Shown here in pieces: positions 15,687 to 25,082 of a DNA stretch of 64,000 bases; position 1 is the stretch's first letter, and each line of letters starts with the position of its first letter. A model generated the notes under the pieces. It was not told the origin of the DNA. It did no database searches and worked only from the letters and a program-made list of their open reading frames with translations. A program made the position numbers and the translations under genes. This DNA is from Parvimonas sp015257355. Lineage in GTDB: Bacteria > Bacillota > Clostridia > Tissierellales > Peptoniphilaceae. The DNA lies in assembly GCF_050262165.1 (NCBI RefSeq), contig NZ_CP189844.1. One strand, 5' to 3'.

Positions 15687-17090
15687 ATGAATGATAATAG
15701 AAATAATTTCAATGAAAATGAAAATATTCAAAACGAAATAAATGAAACACAAAAACTTTTTACTGAAGAAGAAATAAATGACATAGTTGATGAAGACTAT
15801 TTAGGAAACACAGAAACAAATAATAAAAATTTTGAAGCTTATGTTGATAGACTTGTTCAAAAAGAATTTGAAAAGAGAAAGAAGCAAGGTAGAGTAAAAT
15901 CACTTGCAAAATATGTATTAGCTATTATTCTAGCTAGTTCAATAAGTATTGGTGGAACAGGTTTATACCTAAATAGTAATAAATCTGAAAAGTCAAGTCT
16001 TAATCAGTCTCCGACTGATAAGAATGCAAATAAAACCACTGTAAATAATTCCGGAAGTACAACAGTAGAAAAAGCAGTTGCAGAAAAAGCAATGAGTTCC
16101 GTAGTTGGAATTACAACTGTTGGAGTTTCTGAAGATATGTTTTCTAATCAAAAACAAACAAGTGGACTTGGTTCTGGGGTAATCGTGAGTTCAGAAGGAT
16201 ATATTTTAACGAATAATCACGTTGTTGACCCTTCCAAAACAACATCCGTAACAGTAATTTTAAGTGACGGTACAAAAAAAGAAGCTAAGGTATTATGGAG
16301 TGATAAGACTTTAGACTTAGCAGTTATTAAAATAGATCCGAAAGGACTTGATTTAAAAGCTGTTGAATTTGGAGATAGTTCACAAGTTTCAATTGGTGAT
16401 AAAGCAATAGCAATCGGTAATCCGCTTGGTATAAATTTAAAATCAACTTTAACATCTGGATATATTTCAGGAAAAGATAGAGTAATTACATTACAAGACG
16501 GTTCTACAATGGAAGGTTTATTCCAAACAGATGCCGCAATAAATCCAGGAAATAGTGGTGGTGGATTATTCAATGATCAAGGTCAACTTATCGGAATAAA
16601 TACAGCAAAAGCTGGTAACAGTGATGGAATCGGATTTTCAATACCTATAAACCTTGCAAAACCTATTTTAGAACAAATTATTCAAAATGGTAAGTTTGAA
16701 AGTGTTGTTTTAGGAGTTCAAGGAATAGATGTTACAAAATATAATGTTTTAGGACAAGAAAAACTACCAGTTGACTCAGGAGTTTATGTTCATGAAGTGT
16801 TATCCGGTTCACCTGCTGACAAAGCAGGATTACAATCAAAAGATATTATTACAAAAGTTGGTGACTCAAAGGTTACATCAAATTCTACTTTAAAAACAGC
16901 TTTATTGAATTACAAAATAGGAGATAAAGTAAAGATTGAAGTTTATAGAGATGGGAAATCTACAACATTAGAAGTTACTTTCACAGAATTTAACTTAAAT
17001 AATGTTGAAAAAAAGACTAACAGTTATAACCGTAACAGAAACAATCGTAATGATATAAATAACGATAATAACGGTAATGACGAAGATTAA
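15687..17090 (+). CDS. htrA: HtrA/DegP-like membrane-anchored serine protease
   Basis: Surface quality-control protease, 467 residues. A charged cytoplasmic N-terminus of about 70 residues precedes one membrane helix (about 74-95). The trypsin-like domain carries His178 (TNNHVV), Asp210 (TLDLAVI) and Ser290 (NPGNSGGG). A C-terminal PDZ domain spans about 335-435, containing GSPADKAGLQSKDII, and ends in an Asn/Arg-rich tail. GAGGTGAT precedes the ATG. Two upstream promoters with TTTAAG direct repeats suggest envelope-stress control by a CiaR/OmpR-type regulator. No kinase/regulator pair is next to it. Confidence 0.93.
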   Translation: MNDNRNNFNENENIQNEINETQKLFTEEEINDIVDEDYLGNTETNNKNFEAYVDRLVQKEFEKRKKQGRVKSLAKYVLAIILASSISIGGTGLYLNSNKSEKSSLNQSPTDKNANKTTVNNSGSTTVEKAVAEKAMSSVVGITTVGVSEDMFSNQKQTSGLGSGVIVSSEGYILTNNHVVDPSKTTSVTVILSDGTKKEAKVLWSDKTLDLAVIKIDPKGLDLKAVEFGDSSQVSIGDKAIAIGNPLGINLKSTLTSGYISGKDRVITLQDGSTMEGLFQTDAAINPGNSGGGLFNDQGQLIGINTAKAGNSDGIGFSIPINLAKPILEQIIQNGKFESVVLGVQGIDVTKYNVLGQEKLPVDSGVYVHEVLSGSPADKAGLQSKDIITKVGDSKVTSNSTLKTALLNYKIGDKVKIEVYRDGKSTTLEVTFTEFNLNNVEKKTNSYNRNRNNRNDINNDNNGNDED

Positions 17091-17144
17091 ATAGCATACT
17101 AGTAGAGATTTTTTTATAAATCCTCCGTAAAAATAAATAAATGC

Positions 17145-17181
17145 GAAAAAAGTTATGAAAATATTTTCATAACTTTTTTTG
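17145..17181 (+). terminator. Terminator of htrA
   Basis: AAAAAAGTTATGAAAAT and ATTTTCATAACTTTTTT form a long stem with terminal T-run. The following 17182-17475 gap is AT-rich. It holds a possible TATACT (17410-17415) but no other clear feature. Confidence 0.9.
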
Positions 17182-17475
17182 TTATATAAATTTTTTAAGC
17201 ATTTAGTTAATTTTTTTAATAAATTTTGTGTAAAAGTATTTTGAAATAGTATTTATTTTTTACTTAATCATTATTTTTTAATTTAATATTTGAAGAAAAC
17301 TTTACTAAAAAAACAATTTATGACATTTTTATTCATTACTTGTGAAAAAATTTAACTTATTTTTAAAAAAGACGAAATACTTTATTTTTACTATTGAATA
17401 TTAAAGTGATATACTAATGATAAGGTTTTTTGCAAAAAAACTGTACATATTATTATTTACATAGGAGAAATTTGA

Positions 17476-18664
17476 AATGGCAAGATTTAAATTACCTAGA
17501 GATTTATATCATGGTAAAGGTTCCATTGAAGAATTAAAAATTTAAAAGGAAAACATGCTTTTGTTGCAGTAGGCGGAAGTGCGATGAAACGTTTTGGTTT
17601 CTTGGATAAAATAGTTAATAACTTAAAAGAGGCCAAAATGGAAGTAGAAGTATTTGAAGGTATTGAACCTGACCCAATCGTAATAACTGTAATGAGAGGT
17701 GCAGAGGCTATGAAAAGCTTTGAGCCTGATTGGATTGTTGCGGTAGGGGGAGGCTCTCCAATAGATGCTGCAAAGGCAATGTGGGCATTTTATGAATATT
17801 CAGAAGTTACTTTTGAAGAATTATGTATTCCTTTCAACTTCCCAACATTAAGAACAAAAGCTTTATTCTGTGCTATCCCATCTACATCAGGAACTGCAAC
17901 AGAAGTTACTGCTTTCTCAGTTATTACTTACTATGATAAAGGAATTAAATATCCTTTAGCTGACTTTAATATCACTCCTGACATTGCAATCGTAGATTCA
18001 GATTTAGCAGAAACAATGCCAAAGAAATTAGTTGCACATACAGGAATGGACGCTATGACTCATGCTATTGAGGCTTATGTATCAACTCTTCATTGCGATT
18101 ATACAGACGGACTTGCTCTTCATGCAATCAAAATGATTAGAGAAAACTTAATTAATTCATTCAACGGATATGGACGCAAGAGCAAAAATGCATAATGCAC
18201 AATGTCTTGCATGAATGGCATTTTCAAATGCTTTATTAGGAATCGTTCACTCATTGGCTCATAAAACAGGTGCAGCTTATAGTGGTGGACATATTGTTCA
18301 TGGTTGTGCAAATGAAATGTATCTTCCAAAAGTAATTAAATTTAACGCAAAAGAAAAATCAGCAGAAGTAAGATATGCAGAAATTGCAAAATTCTTAAGA
18401 CTTGAAGGAGCAAATGATACTGAAAGCACACAAAACTTAATTAACGAATTATTAAGAATGAAAAAAGAATTAGAAATTCCAACTTGTATTAAAGAATATT
18501 AAGGTGGAATCATTGACGAAAAAGAATTCAATGAAAAACTTCCAAAAGTTGCAGAACTTGCAGTAGGAGATGCTTGTACTGGTTCAAACCCAAGAGCAAT
18601 TACACCTGCTGAAATGGAAAAATTATTAACTTGTTGTTTCTATGATAGAGAAGTAGATTTCTAA
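17476..18664 (+). pseudogene. Iron-containing alcohol dehydrogenase, multiply disrupted
   Basis: The combined frames match a full-length group III (iron) alcohol dehydrogenase of about 395 residues: MARFKLPRDLYHGKG start, VGGGSPIDAAKA, PSTSGTATEVTAFSV, HTGMDAMTHAIEAY, and HSLAHKTGAAYSGGHIVHG with metal-binding His residues. Lesions: a one-base loss near 17541 (frame breaks after EELK), a one-base loss near 18168 in FNGDMDARAK, an in-frame TGA at 18209-18211 and an in-frame TAA at 18500-18502 after CIKEY. The remaining open pieces are 17584-18195 and 18215-18502. An RBS (ATAGGAGAAA) is still present. Four lesions of different kinds argue for genuine decay. Confidence 0.9.
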
Positions 18665-18679
18665 TAATGGTTTAAAATT

Positions 18680-18712
18680 CAAAAAGACGAGGGTTTCCTC
18701 GTCTTTTTTGCT
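18680..18712. terminator. Bidirectional terminator between pseudogene and radical SAM gene
   Basis: AAAAAGACGAGG-GTTT-CCTCGTCTTTTTT. It serves both convergent genes. Confidence 0.9.
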
Positions 18713-18718
18713 ATTGTT

Positions 18719-19699
18719 TTAATTTTTATTGTAAGATGGATTTTTAGGACTATGCATTTTTTTCTTTGCAAGGTCTAATTGCCTTAAATCCTTTTGTGAG
18801 AAATTGTCTAAAACTTTTTTGCAGATATCTTTTGATTTTTCTAAATCTTCAGGTAAATAACCACTTAACTTATGAAAATTAAAAAGTGGAAAAAAAAGTT
18901 CTTTTGGTTTATTGTAACTCTTTAAATAATACAAAATTTCATCTGTTCCTGTTGTATAGAAAGAATAAAAATAGGCATCATCAAGATTTATATTATTAAA
19001 AAAAGTATTCATCTCAACGACTCTATCATAAGTCATCGCCCTTTTATATTTTTTTGTTTTTTCTAAGTACCAAAGTTCAGTTCCGGGAATTACCATAAGA
19101 CCTGTAAAAGTTATAATTTTAGGTTTTATCATATTTAAATATTTTGCATTGGTAAGTCCTGAAAATTCTCCCATACCTTCGCCTAAAAGACCCGGAATTA
19201 ACATTATATTTATATCGATATTGGCTTGTTTGACTTTTTCAATTTGTTCAAGACAAGTTTTTAAATCATAACCTTTATTGGCAAGTTTAAATCCCTCATC
19301 AGAAATATTTTCAAGCCCTATGTAAATATCTGTTAGACCATGTGATTTTAAAGATTTTAATTCTTCCAAAGTCTTTTTTCTTATATTATGTATAGTTGCG
19401 AACATTGTAAAAGTTTCTACCGTTGGAATATATTCTCTAACAGTATTGAAAACCCACATTAATTCATCGTAAGTTAAATTTAAAGGGTCGCCGTTTGTTA
19501 AGTAAATTCTATTAATATCATCTTTTTTAGAAAGTTCTTTTATATCTTCCAATATTTCGTCTTTATCACACATTGAGTAAGACATTTTTCCGTATAGGCT
19601 ACAAAAACTACATTTATTGTAAGAACAGCCATGTGTTACTTGAAGGGCGGGATTTCTTGCCTCAGGAGCTAATCTATAATTTTGGTCATCGTAGTGCAT
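18719..19699 (-). CDS. Radical SAM protein of unknown substrate
   Basis: 326 residues. The N-terminal cluster motif is C25-SYNK-C30-SF-C33, a CX4CX2C spacing rather than the commoner CX3CX2C, placing it in an uncharacterised group with a GC--N-C-FC motif. The core follows with a partial TIM-barrel: IYLTNGDPLNL, TDIYIGLENISDEG (SAM-binding region), INIMLIPGLLGEG and TGLMVIPGTELW. No extra C-terminal Cys cluster is evident. AAAGGAGG precedes the ATG. It is a single-gene unit, so context gives no function. Confidence 0.8.
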   Translation of the reverse strand: MHYDDQNYRLAPEARNPALQVTHGCSYNKCSFCSLYGKMSYSMCDKDEILEDIKELSKKDDINRIYLTNGDPLNLTYDELMWVFNTVREYIPTVETFTMFATIHNIRKKTLEELKSLKSHGLTDIYIGLENISDEGFKLANKGYDLKTCLEQIEKVKQANIDINIMLIPGLLGEGMGEFSGLTNAKYLNMIKPKIITFTGLMVIPGTELWYLEKTKKYKRAMTYDRVVEMNTFFNNINLDDAYFYSFYTTGTDEILYYLKSYNKPKELFFPLFNFHKLSGYLPEDLEKSKDICKKVLDNFSQKDLRQLDLAKKKMHSPKNPSYNKN

Positions 19700-19794
19700 A
19701 AATACCTCCTTTAAATTCTAAAAATCTGTAATATATTTACCCAAAAGAAACAAATAAATAACAGAATAATATGGTATTTAGCTAATTCGTAAAT

Positions 19795-19877
19795 TTATTC
19801 ACAATTTTTGTGGATAAGTTAATAAAATTGTGGAAAAATATATTTTTTAAAGTGTATAAAATATAAATTTATCCACA
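19795..19877. promoter_or_regulatory. Cluster of four DnaA boxes
   Basis: TTATTCACA (19795-19803, plus), TTATCCACA (19809-19817, minus), TTTTCCACA (19829-19837, minus) and TTATCCACA (19869-19877, plus). Three fit the TTATNCACA consensus exactly. AT-rich sequence follows to the promoter at 19922. No dnaA/dnaN/rpmH lies nearby, so this could be a secondary DnaA-binding locus, a DnaA-controlled promoter, or a displaced origin element. Confidence 0.7.
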
Positions 19878-19921
19878 GAAATTTAAAAAAATGCTTTAAA
19901 AATCAATATTTTTTTATTATG

Positions 19922-19985
19922 TTAACAAAATTATGATAAAGTGGTATCATAAACGCAAATGCAATTTATTCCTATTAATAATAGG
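19922..19985 (+). promoter_or_regulatory. Promoter and inverted repeat before the histidine-triad lipoprotein
   Basis: TTAACA (19922-19927), 17 bases, TATCAT (19945-19950). A perfect inverted repeat CCTATTA-A-TAATAGG lies at 19971-19985, just after the presumed start and before the RBS (GGAGGG), and a GCAAATGC sequence lies around 19956-19963. It may be a metalloregulator site (inference). Confidence 0.5.
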
Positions 19986-19999
19986 GTTTAGGAGGGTTT

Positions 20000-20731
20000 A
20001 TGAAAAAAAGAACGATAGCTATGTTGTTACTTAGTGCTTTAGTTTTAAGTGCTTGTGGTAGCAAAAAAGAAGTTAAAGAAAAAGAAAAAGAAAAGATAGA
20101 TGGGAGTCTTTTTGAAGAAAATGATTCAAAAAGGCGTAAGTATAAGGGATATACTGTTGAGGAAGTATATATTAATGGAAAAAAAGTTAAAATAGATGTC
20201 CAATCTTATGGCGACTATTATCATATTATTTATAATGGAAAGAAATATAGCTTAGATAAAGAAAAATATGAAGAGCTTTTTAAAAAAGATAATAAAATTG
20301 TTCTTGAAAGTGAAAATATGGAAAAGAGTTTAAAAGATATTTCTCCTGATGAAATTATTTCATATTATAAGCATGGCGACCATTCTCATACTTATGCAGG
20401 AACTCAAAGCGTTAATCCGACAAAGGTTAAGTTTAAGTTTGATAATTCAGAAATAATCGGCTTTGATGAAACAGGATACTTTATTAATCATAAAGTTGCT
20501 ACTTTGTCAGACGGTTCAGAATATTTCAATATTTATCATATTGACGGTTTCCCAAAAGGAGCGTTTGAACTTCCTAATTCTATTAGTGAAAAATTAAAAG
20601 TTTCAGAAGAAATTGTATCAAAATTAGTTAAGCATAGAATTTCAGAAGTGGAAAATTTAATCAAGTCTAAAGAAAATCAAACTGAATTATTGAAGAAATC
20701 AAAAAAATGGAAAATACAAATGAAAAATTAA
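20000..20731 (+). CDS. Histidine-triad-like lipoprotein, N-terminal part of a disrupted gene
   Basis: Exported lipoprotein: lipobox LSAC (Cys19) after a hydrophobic signal, then a Lys/Glu-rich linker. HGDHSH within KHGDHSHTYAG (about residues 126-136) is an HxxHxH histidine triad as in streptococcal Pht zinc-scavenging proteins. The frame then follows another sequence from about residue 230 (LLKKSKKWKIQMKN) to a stop. The natural continuation IEEIKKMENTNEK lies in the next frame, so a frameshift at about 20685 truncates the protein. Zinc binding is inferred from the motif only. Confidence 0.7.
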   Translation: MKKRTIAMLLLSALVLSACGSKKEVKEKEKEKIDGSLFEENDSKRRKYKGYTVEEVYINGKKVKIDVQSYGDYYHIIYNGKKYSLDKEKYEELFKKDNKIVLESENMEKSLKDISPDEIISYYKHGDHSHTYAGTQSVNPTKVKFKFDNSEIIGFDETGYFINHKVATLSDGSEYFNIYHIDGFPKGAFELPNSISEKLKVSEEIVSKLVKHRISEVENLIKSKENQTELLKKSKKWKIQMKN

Positions 20732-21210
20732 AAAAAATAAATGAGTTTGAAAAGAAAGTTTCCGTTGAAAAAGAAATTAAAAAAGATAATAAAAATGCTG
20801 AGTTTGAAAAATATAAAAAGTTATATGAATAGAATAAAGAAAAAGTTTCCGTTTCAGACCAAGCATATATTGAAAGTTTGATTAATGCAATAGGAACTGC
20901 ATTGACAAAAAATAATGAATCTTTTGCTAAAGAAAAGCTAAAAGCCTTAAAGACAGAGTTATCAAAATATATTCAAATTTCTGAAGAAAAGGTTGAAAAC
21001 CAAAAAGAAGATTCAAGAAAAGCAGACTTTGAAAAATACAAAAAGTTATATGAAGAAAACAAAGATAAAATTCCAATGTTTAGTCAAGCCTATATTGAGG
21101 GATTAATTCCGTCATTAGAAACTGCTTTTTCAAACGGAAATAAAAATTTTATAGACAAGAATTTTCCACTTTTGAAAAAAGAATTGTCAATGTTTATAAT
21201 AATTAATTAA
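20732..21210 (+). pseudogene. Out-of-frame 3' part of the histidine-triad lipoprotein gene
   Basis: In the frame entered near 20685 the product continues as a helical, Lys/Glu-rich tail with two repeats: FEKYKKLYE followed by NKEKVSVSDQAYIESLI, and FEKYKKLYEENKDK followed by IPMFSQAYIEGLI. The first repeat has an in-frame TAG (20830-20832) where the second has GAA. The piece 20878-21210 starts with ATT/ATG-less sequence and has no proper RBS. Full-length parent would be about 400 residues. Confidence 0.75.
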
Positions 21211-21211
21211 A

Positions 21212-21241
21212 ACGAAAGCCACGATTGTGGCTTTTTTGCTT
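21212..21241 (+). terminator. Terminator of the lipoprotein gene
   Basis: AAAGCCAC-GATT-GTGGCTTT followed by T-run. Confidence 0.88.
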
Positions 21242-21342
21242 TTAAAATTTTACTTTTCTCTTTGATTATGCTATAATTAATGCTTAAGTTATTACTCAAA
21301 AATAAGTCGTGATATTTAATGTGTAGTTTGTTTTTGTCTTTT

Positions 21343-21375
21343 TCTTTCGGAACTAACGTTAAGGTTCACGAAAGA
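21343..21375 (+). promoter_or_regulatory. Leader hairpin adjacent to the helicase RBS
   Basis: TCTTTCG-GAAC and GTTC-A-CGAAAGA pair around a 10-nt loop, ending 16 bases before the ATG at 21391 and just upstream of AAAGGA. It could modulate helicase translation, as leaders of cold-shock helicases do (inference). Confidence 0.45.
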
Positions 21376-21390
21376 AAGAAAGGAAAAAAT

Positions 21391-23133
21391 ATGATAGAAA
21401 ATTTTAGTGATTTTAATTTGTCGAAGGAAGTTTTAAAAGCCATTGTTGAAATGGGATTTGAAGAACCTTCTCCAATTCAAAAACAAGCAATACCAACTAT
21501 GTTAAATGATGAAGACATTATCGGTCAAGCACAAACAGGAACAGGAAAGACTGCGTCTTTCGGTATTCCAATAGTAGAAAAAGTAGATAGAAATAATAAG
21601 ACAACTCAAGCTATGGTTCTATGTCCAACAAGAGAATTGTCAATTCAAGTTGCAGAAGAAATTTCAAAGCTTGCAAAATATAAAGGAGTTTCAGTTATTC
21701 CAATTTATGGTGGACAACCAATAGAAAGACAAATTCGTTCTTTGAAAATGGGAGTACAAGTTGTTGTTGGAACTCCAGGACGTGTTATAGACCATATCAA
21801 GAGAAAAACTTTAAAAACAGAAAATATTAGAACTTTTGTACTAGATGAAGCTGATGAAATGTTTGACATGGGCTTTAGAGAAGATATTGAAAAAATTATA
21901 GGATTTTTACCTTATGAAAGACAAACAACTTTCTTCTCAGCTACAATGGATCAAGAAATGATGGATTTTGCTGCAAGATATCAAAGTGAGCCAAGACTTA
22001 TTAAAGTTGTGCCAAAGGAATTAACAGTTCCAAAGGTAACTCAATACTATTTTGCACTTAAACACAATATGAAACTTGAAATTTTATCTCGTATTCTAGA
22101 TGTTCAAAATCCAAAACTTACAGTTGTTTTCTGTAATACTAAAAAAATGGTTGATGAACTAACAGCAGGACTTCAATCTCGTGGATATTTTGCAGATGGA
22201 CTTCATGGAGACTTAAAACAAATCCAAAGAGATGGAGTAATGAATAAGTTTAGAAATTCAACAATTGATATATTAGTTGCAACAGATGTTGCAGCTCGTG
22301 GTATTGATGTTGATGACGTAGATTTAGTTATAAATTATGATATGCCTCAAGATGTTGAATATTATGTTCACAGAATAGGTAGAACTGCAAGAGCTGGTAG
22401 AGAAGGAACTGCTATAAGTTTTGTTTCTCCAAGAGAAATGAATACTTTATCACAAATCCAAAAATATACAAAGACAAAAATAGAAAAAAGAGATATGCCA
22501 ACTCTTAAAGACTTAATAAAAAGACATGAAGAAAGATTTATAGAAGAAATAAAGGAAGAAATCAATAAGAATGAGCATACAAAAGAGTTAAATCTTATAA
22601 ATATTTTAATGAGTGAAGATTATTCTCCGATTGATATTGCAGCTTGTCTTTTAAAACATTATAATGAAAATAATAAGCTTAACAATCATGAAGAGCTTAT
22701 GGATGTCGATATTAAGAAAAATAATAAGAAAAAAGGAAATGATAAGACTTCAATTTCAAATAAGGGTGGAAAGTCTAATGTTACTGAAAAGAACTCTGGA
22801 AGAATTTATATCAATATAGGTTCAAGAAAGGGAGTTTCTCAAAGACATATAGTTTCAGCGCTTTGTAATGATGCAAATATCAGCTCAAGAGATATTGGAG
22901 ATATTGAAATTTTCGAAAAGTTCAGCTTTGTAAACATTCATAAAAACGCACTTAAAGATGCAGTAAATAACTTAAATAATGCTCATATAAAGGGCTTTAA
23001 GGTTTTAGTTGAACTTGCAAATAAAAAAGAAGATTCTTCAAAATTTTCTGCAAAATCAAAAGATAAGAAATTTAAAAAGGATAAAAAAGGCGAAAAGGGT
23101 GAAAAACCTAAACGTGATAAAAAGAGAAGATAA
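21391..23133 (+). CDS. DEAD-box RNA helicase with DbpA-type RNA-binding domain
   Basis: ATP-dependent RNA helicase of the DeaD/CshA/DbpA group, 580 residues from the preferred start. Q motif around GFEEPSPIQ (22-30), Walker A AQTGTGKT (47-54), DEAD (151-154), SAT (182-184), and ARGIDVDDVD plus HRIGRTARAG in the second RecA domain. Residues about 470-550 form a DbpA C-terminal RRM-like domain (GRIYINIGSRKGVS to FKVLVEL), followed by a Lys-rich tail. I chose ATG 21391 because AAAGGA lies just upstream. An ORF start at 21319 would add 24 residues unlike the family. Likely roles are ribosome assembly and RNA turnover. Confidence 0.93.
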   Translation: MIENFSDFNLSKEVLKAIVEMGFEEPSPIQKQAIPTMLNDEDIIGQAQTGTGKTASFGIPIVEKVDRNNKTTQAMVLCPTRELSIQVAEEISKLAKYKGVSVIPIYGGQPIERQIRSLKMGVQVVVGTPGRVIDHIKRKTLKTENIRTFVLDEADEMFDMGFREDIEKIIGFLPYERQTTFFSATMDQEMMDFAARYQSEPRLIKVVPKELTVPKVTQYYFALKHNMKLEILSRILDVQNPKLTVVFCNTKKMVDELTAGLQSRGYFADGLHGDLKQIQRDGVMNKFRNSTIDILVATDVAARGIDVDDVDLVINYDMPQDVEYYVHRIGRTARAGREGTAISFVSPREMNTLSQIQKYTKTKIEKRDMPTLKDLIKRHEERFIEEIKEEINKNEHTKELNLINILMSEDYSPIDIAACLLKHYNENNKLNNHEELMDVDIKKNNKKKGNDKTSISNKGGKSNVTEKNSGRIYINIGSRKGVSQRHIVSALCNDANISSRDIGDIEIFEKFSFVNIHKNALKDAVNNLNNAHIKGFKVLVELANKKEDSSKFSAKSKDKKFKKDKKGEKGEKPKRDKKRR

Positions 23134-23158
23134 TTTAAAAATTAATTTAAGGTAAATT

Positions 23159-23860
23159 ATGGAATTTTGTAAATATAAAAAAGATTTGAATTTTTCATAC
23201 ACAATGGGAGCTTTCCCTACAATCGAGCTATTGCAGTCAAAGAAGTACAAAACTATTGCAGTTTTAGTACATTCAAAATATGACGATAAAAATAGACTTG
23301 AAGAAATTTGTAATGAAAAAGGGATAGATTTAATCTACAATGATAAAATTGTAAATAAACTTCAAAGCAAAGAAAATACATTTGTAATAGGAGTTTTTGA
23401 AAAGAATTTCGTAAAAATAGAAAAAGACAATCACATACTATTATGTGAGCCGAGAGATAAGGGAAATTTAGGTACAATTTTAAGAACTGCTTTAGGATTT
23501 GGCTTTAAAAATATTGTAATAATAGATGGTTGCGATGTTTTTGATCCAAAAACTATTAGAGCATCAATGGGAGCAATCTTTAAGATGAATGTAGAAATCT
23601 TTAAGACTTTTGAGGAATACAAAAAAACTTTTGAAGAAAATAATATTTATTCTTTCATTTTAAACAAAGACTCAGTATCTCTAAAAAATGTAGAAATCAA
23701 AAAGCCTTTTACATTAATGTTTGGAAATGAATCACATGGACTTGAAAACTTTGACTTAAGTGGAACAACTCCAGTATTCATAGAACAAAGCGAGGATATA
23801 GACAGCTTTAATTTGCCAATAGCAAGTTCAATAGCAATGTATAAATTTACAGAAAAATAA
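23159..23860 (+). CDS. TrmH/SpoU-family RNA 2'-O-methyltransferase
   Basis: SPOUT-fold SAM-dependent methyltransferase, 233 residues. Motif 1 is NLGTILRTALGFGF, motif 2 is FGNESHGL and motif 3 is DSFNLPIASSIAMYKF (usual SLN-S-A--I-MYE). An N-terminal substrate-binding part of about 100 residues precedes. It follows the helicase by 25 bases and probably shares its transcript. The target nucleotide (rRNA or tRNA) cannot be assigned. Confidence 0.85.
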   Translation: MEFCKYKKDLNFSYTMGAFPTIELLQSKKYKTIAVLVHSKYDDKNRLEEICNEKGIDLIYNDKIVNKLQSKENTFVIGVFEKNFVKIEKDNHILLCEPRDKGNLGTILRTALGFGFKNIVIIDGCDVFDPKTIRASMGAIFKMNVEIFKTFEEYKKTFEENNIYSFILNKDSVSLKNVEIKKPFTLMFGNESHGLENFDLSGTTPVFIEQSEDIDSFNLPIASSIAMYKFTEK

Positions 23861-23867
23861 TAAGAAA

Positions 23868-23912
23868 TAAAGGTCTGGTTTGCAATTTAATTGTAGACTA
23901 GACCTTTTTTAT
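23868..23912 (+). terminator. Terminator of the helicase/methyltransferase unit
   Basis: AAAGGTCT and AGACCTTT, extended by a wobble-rich stem, with a T-run after it. Confidence 0.8.
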
Positions 23913-23929
23913 AATTTGTTTAGCTTATT

Positions 23930-24690
23930 TACTGTTCACGTCTAGCTACTAATCAAAGTTACTTCCTTTACACGTCATCTCGACCAACGCGAATCTAGCC
24001 CTAACTTTGCTTGTTTACAAGCAATAGTAGGTCTAAGGCAGTTTTTATATAATTTTATACAATAGCTATGGGAATCTCTTAGTGACATTATTAATAAAAT
24101 GTGACATTTATATACCGTTAACGTCTATTTTTTAAACAAAGATACTTCCTTTATACGTCATCTCGACCAACGTGGAGAGATCTCATACTTTTGCATTAGC
24201 AAAAGTAAATGTATCGAAGATACATATAATGTAAAAGGCTTATTCATTAAAAGTCTTTTAGATAATTTTGTTGTAATTGCATAAAGATTTTTTTATTATA
24301 TAAGTCCTTTACAGGACTTACTATTATTTGTAAACAAATAATAGTTGAGATCTCTCCACTACGGTCGAGATGACGTGTTGGGGGCATCTCTTTGCAAAGA
24401 GCTATGACGTGAAACATTTCAATTAATAAAATATATAAATAAAAAGATTTTATTTTTTAAAATAAATAAAAAAAGTTTTTCTTATATTATTTTTTTGTTT
24501 TCTACTTATTTAAAATTATATTAGAAGTTAATTTACTTTTAACGTCTGTCTTTTAAACAAAGTTATTTCCCTTATACGTCATCTCGACTGTAACGAAGCG
24601 AAGCTGAGTGTAATGGAGAGATCTCATACTTTTGCACTAGCAAAAGTAAATGTATCGAAGATACATCGGATAAAAATTCCATAATCATAT
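23930..24690. repeat. Interspersed repeat block B
   Basis: Composite of the same modules as block A. CTTGTTTACAAGCAA lies around 24010. GTCATCTCGACC...GAGAGATCTCA with TTTTGCATTAGCAAAA and ATGTATCGAAGATACAT lies at about 24158-24226. AGTCCTTTACAGGACT, TTTGTAAACAAA, GAGATCTCTCC...GAGATGACGTG and CTTTGCAAAGAG lie at about 24300-24413. A second GTCATCTCGAC copy lies at about 24578-24668. It fills the space between two convergent genes. No supported coding sequence. Confidence 0.8.
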
Positions 24691-24705
24691 TTTTTTACAA
24701 CAACA

Positions 24706-24734
24706 AAAAAAACAGGGTAAACCCTGCTTTTTTG
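24706..24734 (-). terminator. Terminator of the DUF1858 gene
   Basis: GCAGGGT-TTA-CCCTG (minus strand) followed by eight T. Confidence 0.88.
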
Positions 24735-24751
24735 TCTTAGTATGGATGCAT

Positions 24752-24970
24752 TTAAGCATTAATAAAATTTTCTATTTTTTCTTTTAATTCGTCGTATTCA
24801 AATCCACCTTTAATAGCAACCATTTCAAGAGTTGCAATATCTTTCATCATTGCAAATAATTCTGGGTTATCAAGATTTGAATATTCTGGACTTAAAGTTT
24901 TTAAGAAGTTTTTAACTTCAGGATAATTTTCAACTAATTCACCAATTTTTGTGCTTTTTTCTAATTTCAT
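24752..24970 (-). CDS. DUF1858-type small protein
   Basis: 72 residues, no signal peptide. The start KLEKSTKIGELVENYPEVKN fits the DUF1858/ScdA-N-like helical domain often found with iron-sulfur or nitrosative-stress proteins, and the Lys-Gly-Gly-Phe region fits the second helix. This copy lacks cysteines. GGAGAA precedes the ATG. It is monocistronic with its own terminator. The function is unknown. Confidence 0.7.
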   Translation of the reverse strand: MKLEKSTKIGELVENYPEVKNFLKTLSPEYSNLDNPELFAMMKDIATLEMVAIKGGFEYDELKEKIENFINA

Positions 24971-25082
24971 TTTTAATTCTCCTTTATATTTGATTTTATT
25001 AATTATTTTTTATTGTAATAATATTATAATCTAATTTAGAATGAAAATCTGTTGCATTTGAAACGAAAATAAAAAAAATCAT

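Noticed and set aside
21319..21390. 24-residue N-terminal extension of the DEAD-box helicase
   Set aside because: Includes the leader hairpin and lacks an RBS. The ATG at 21391 fits the family start.
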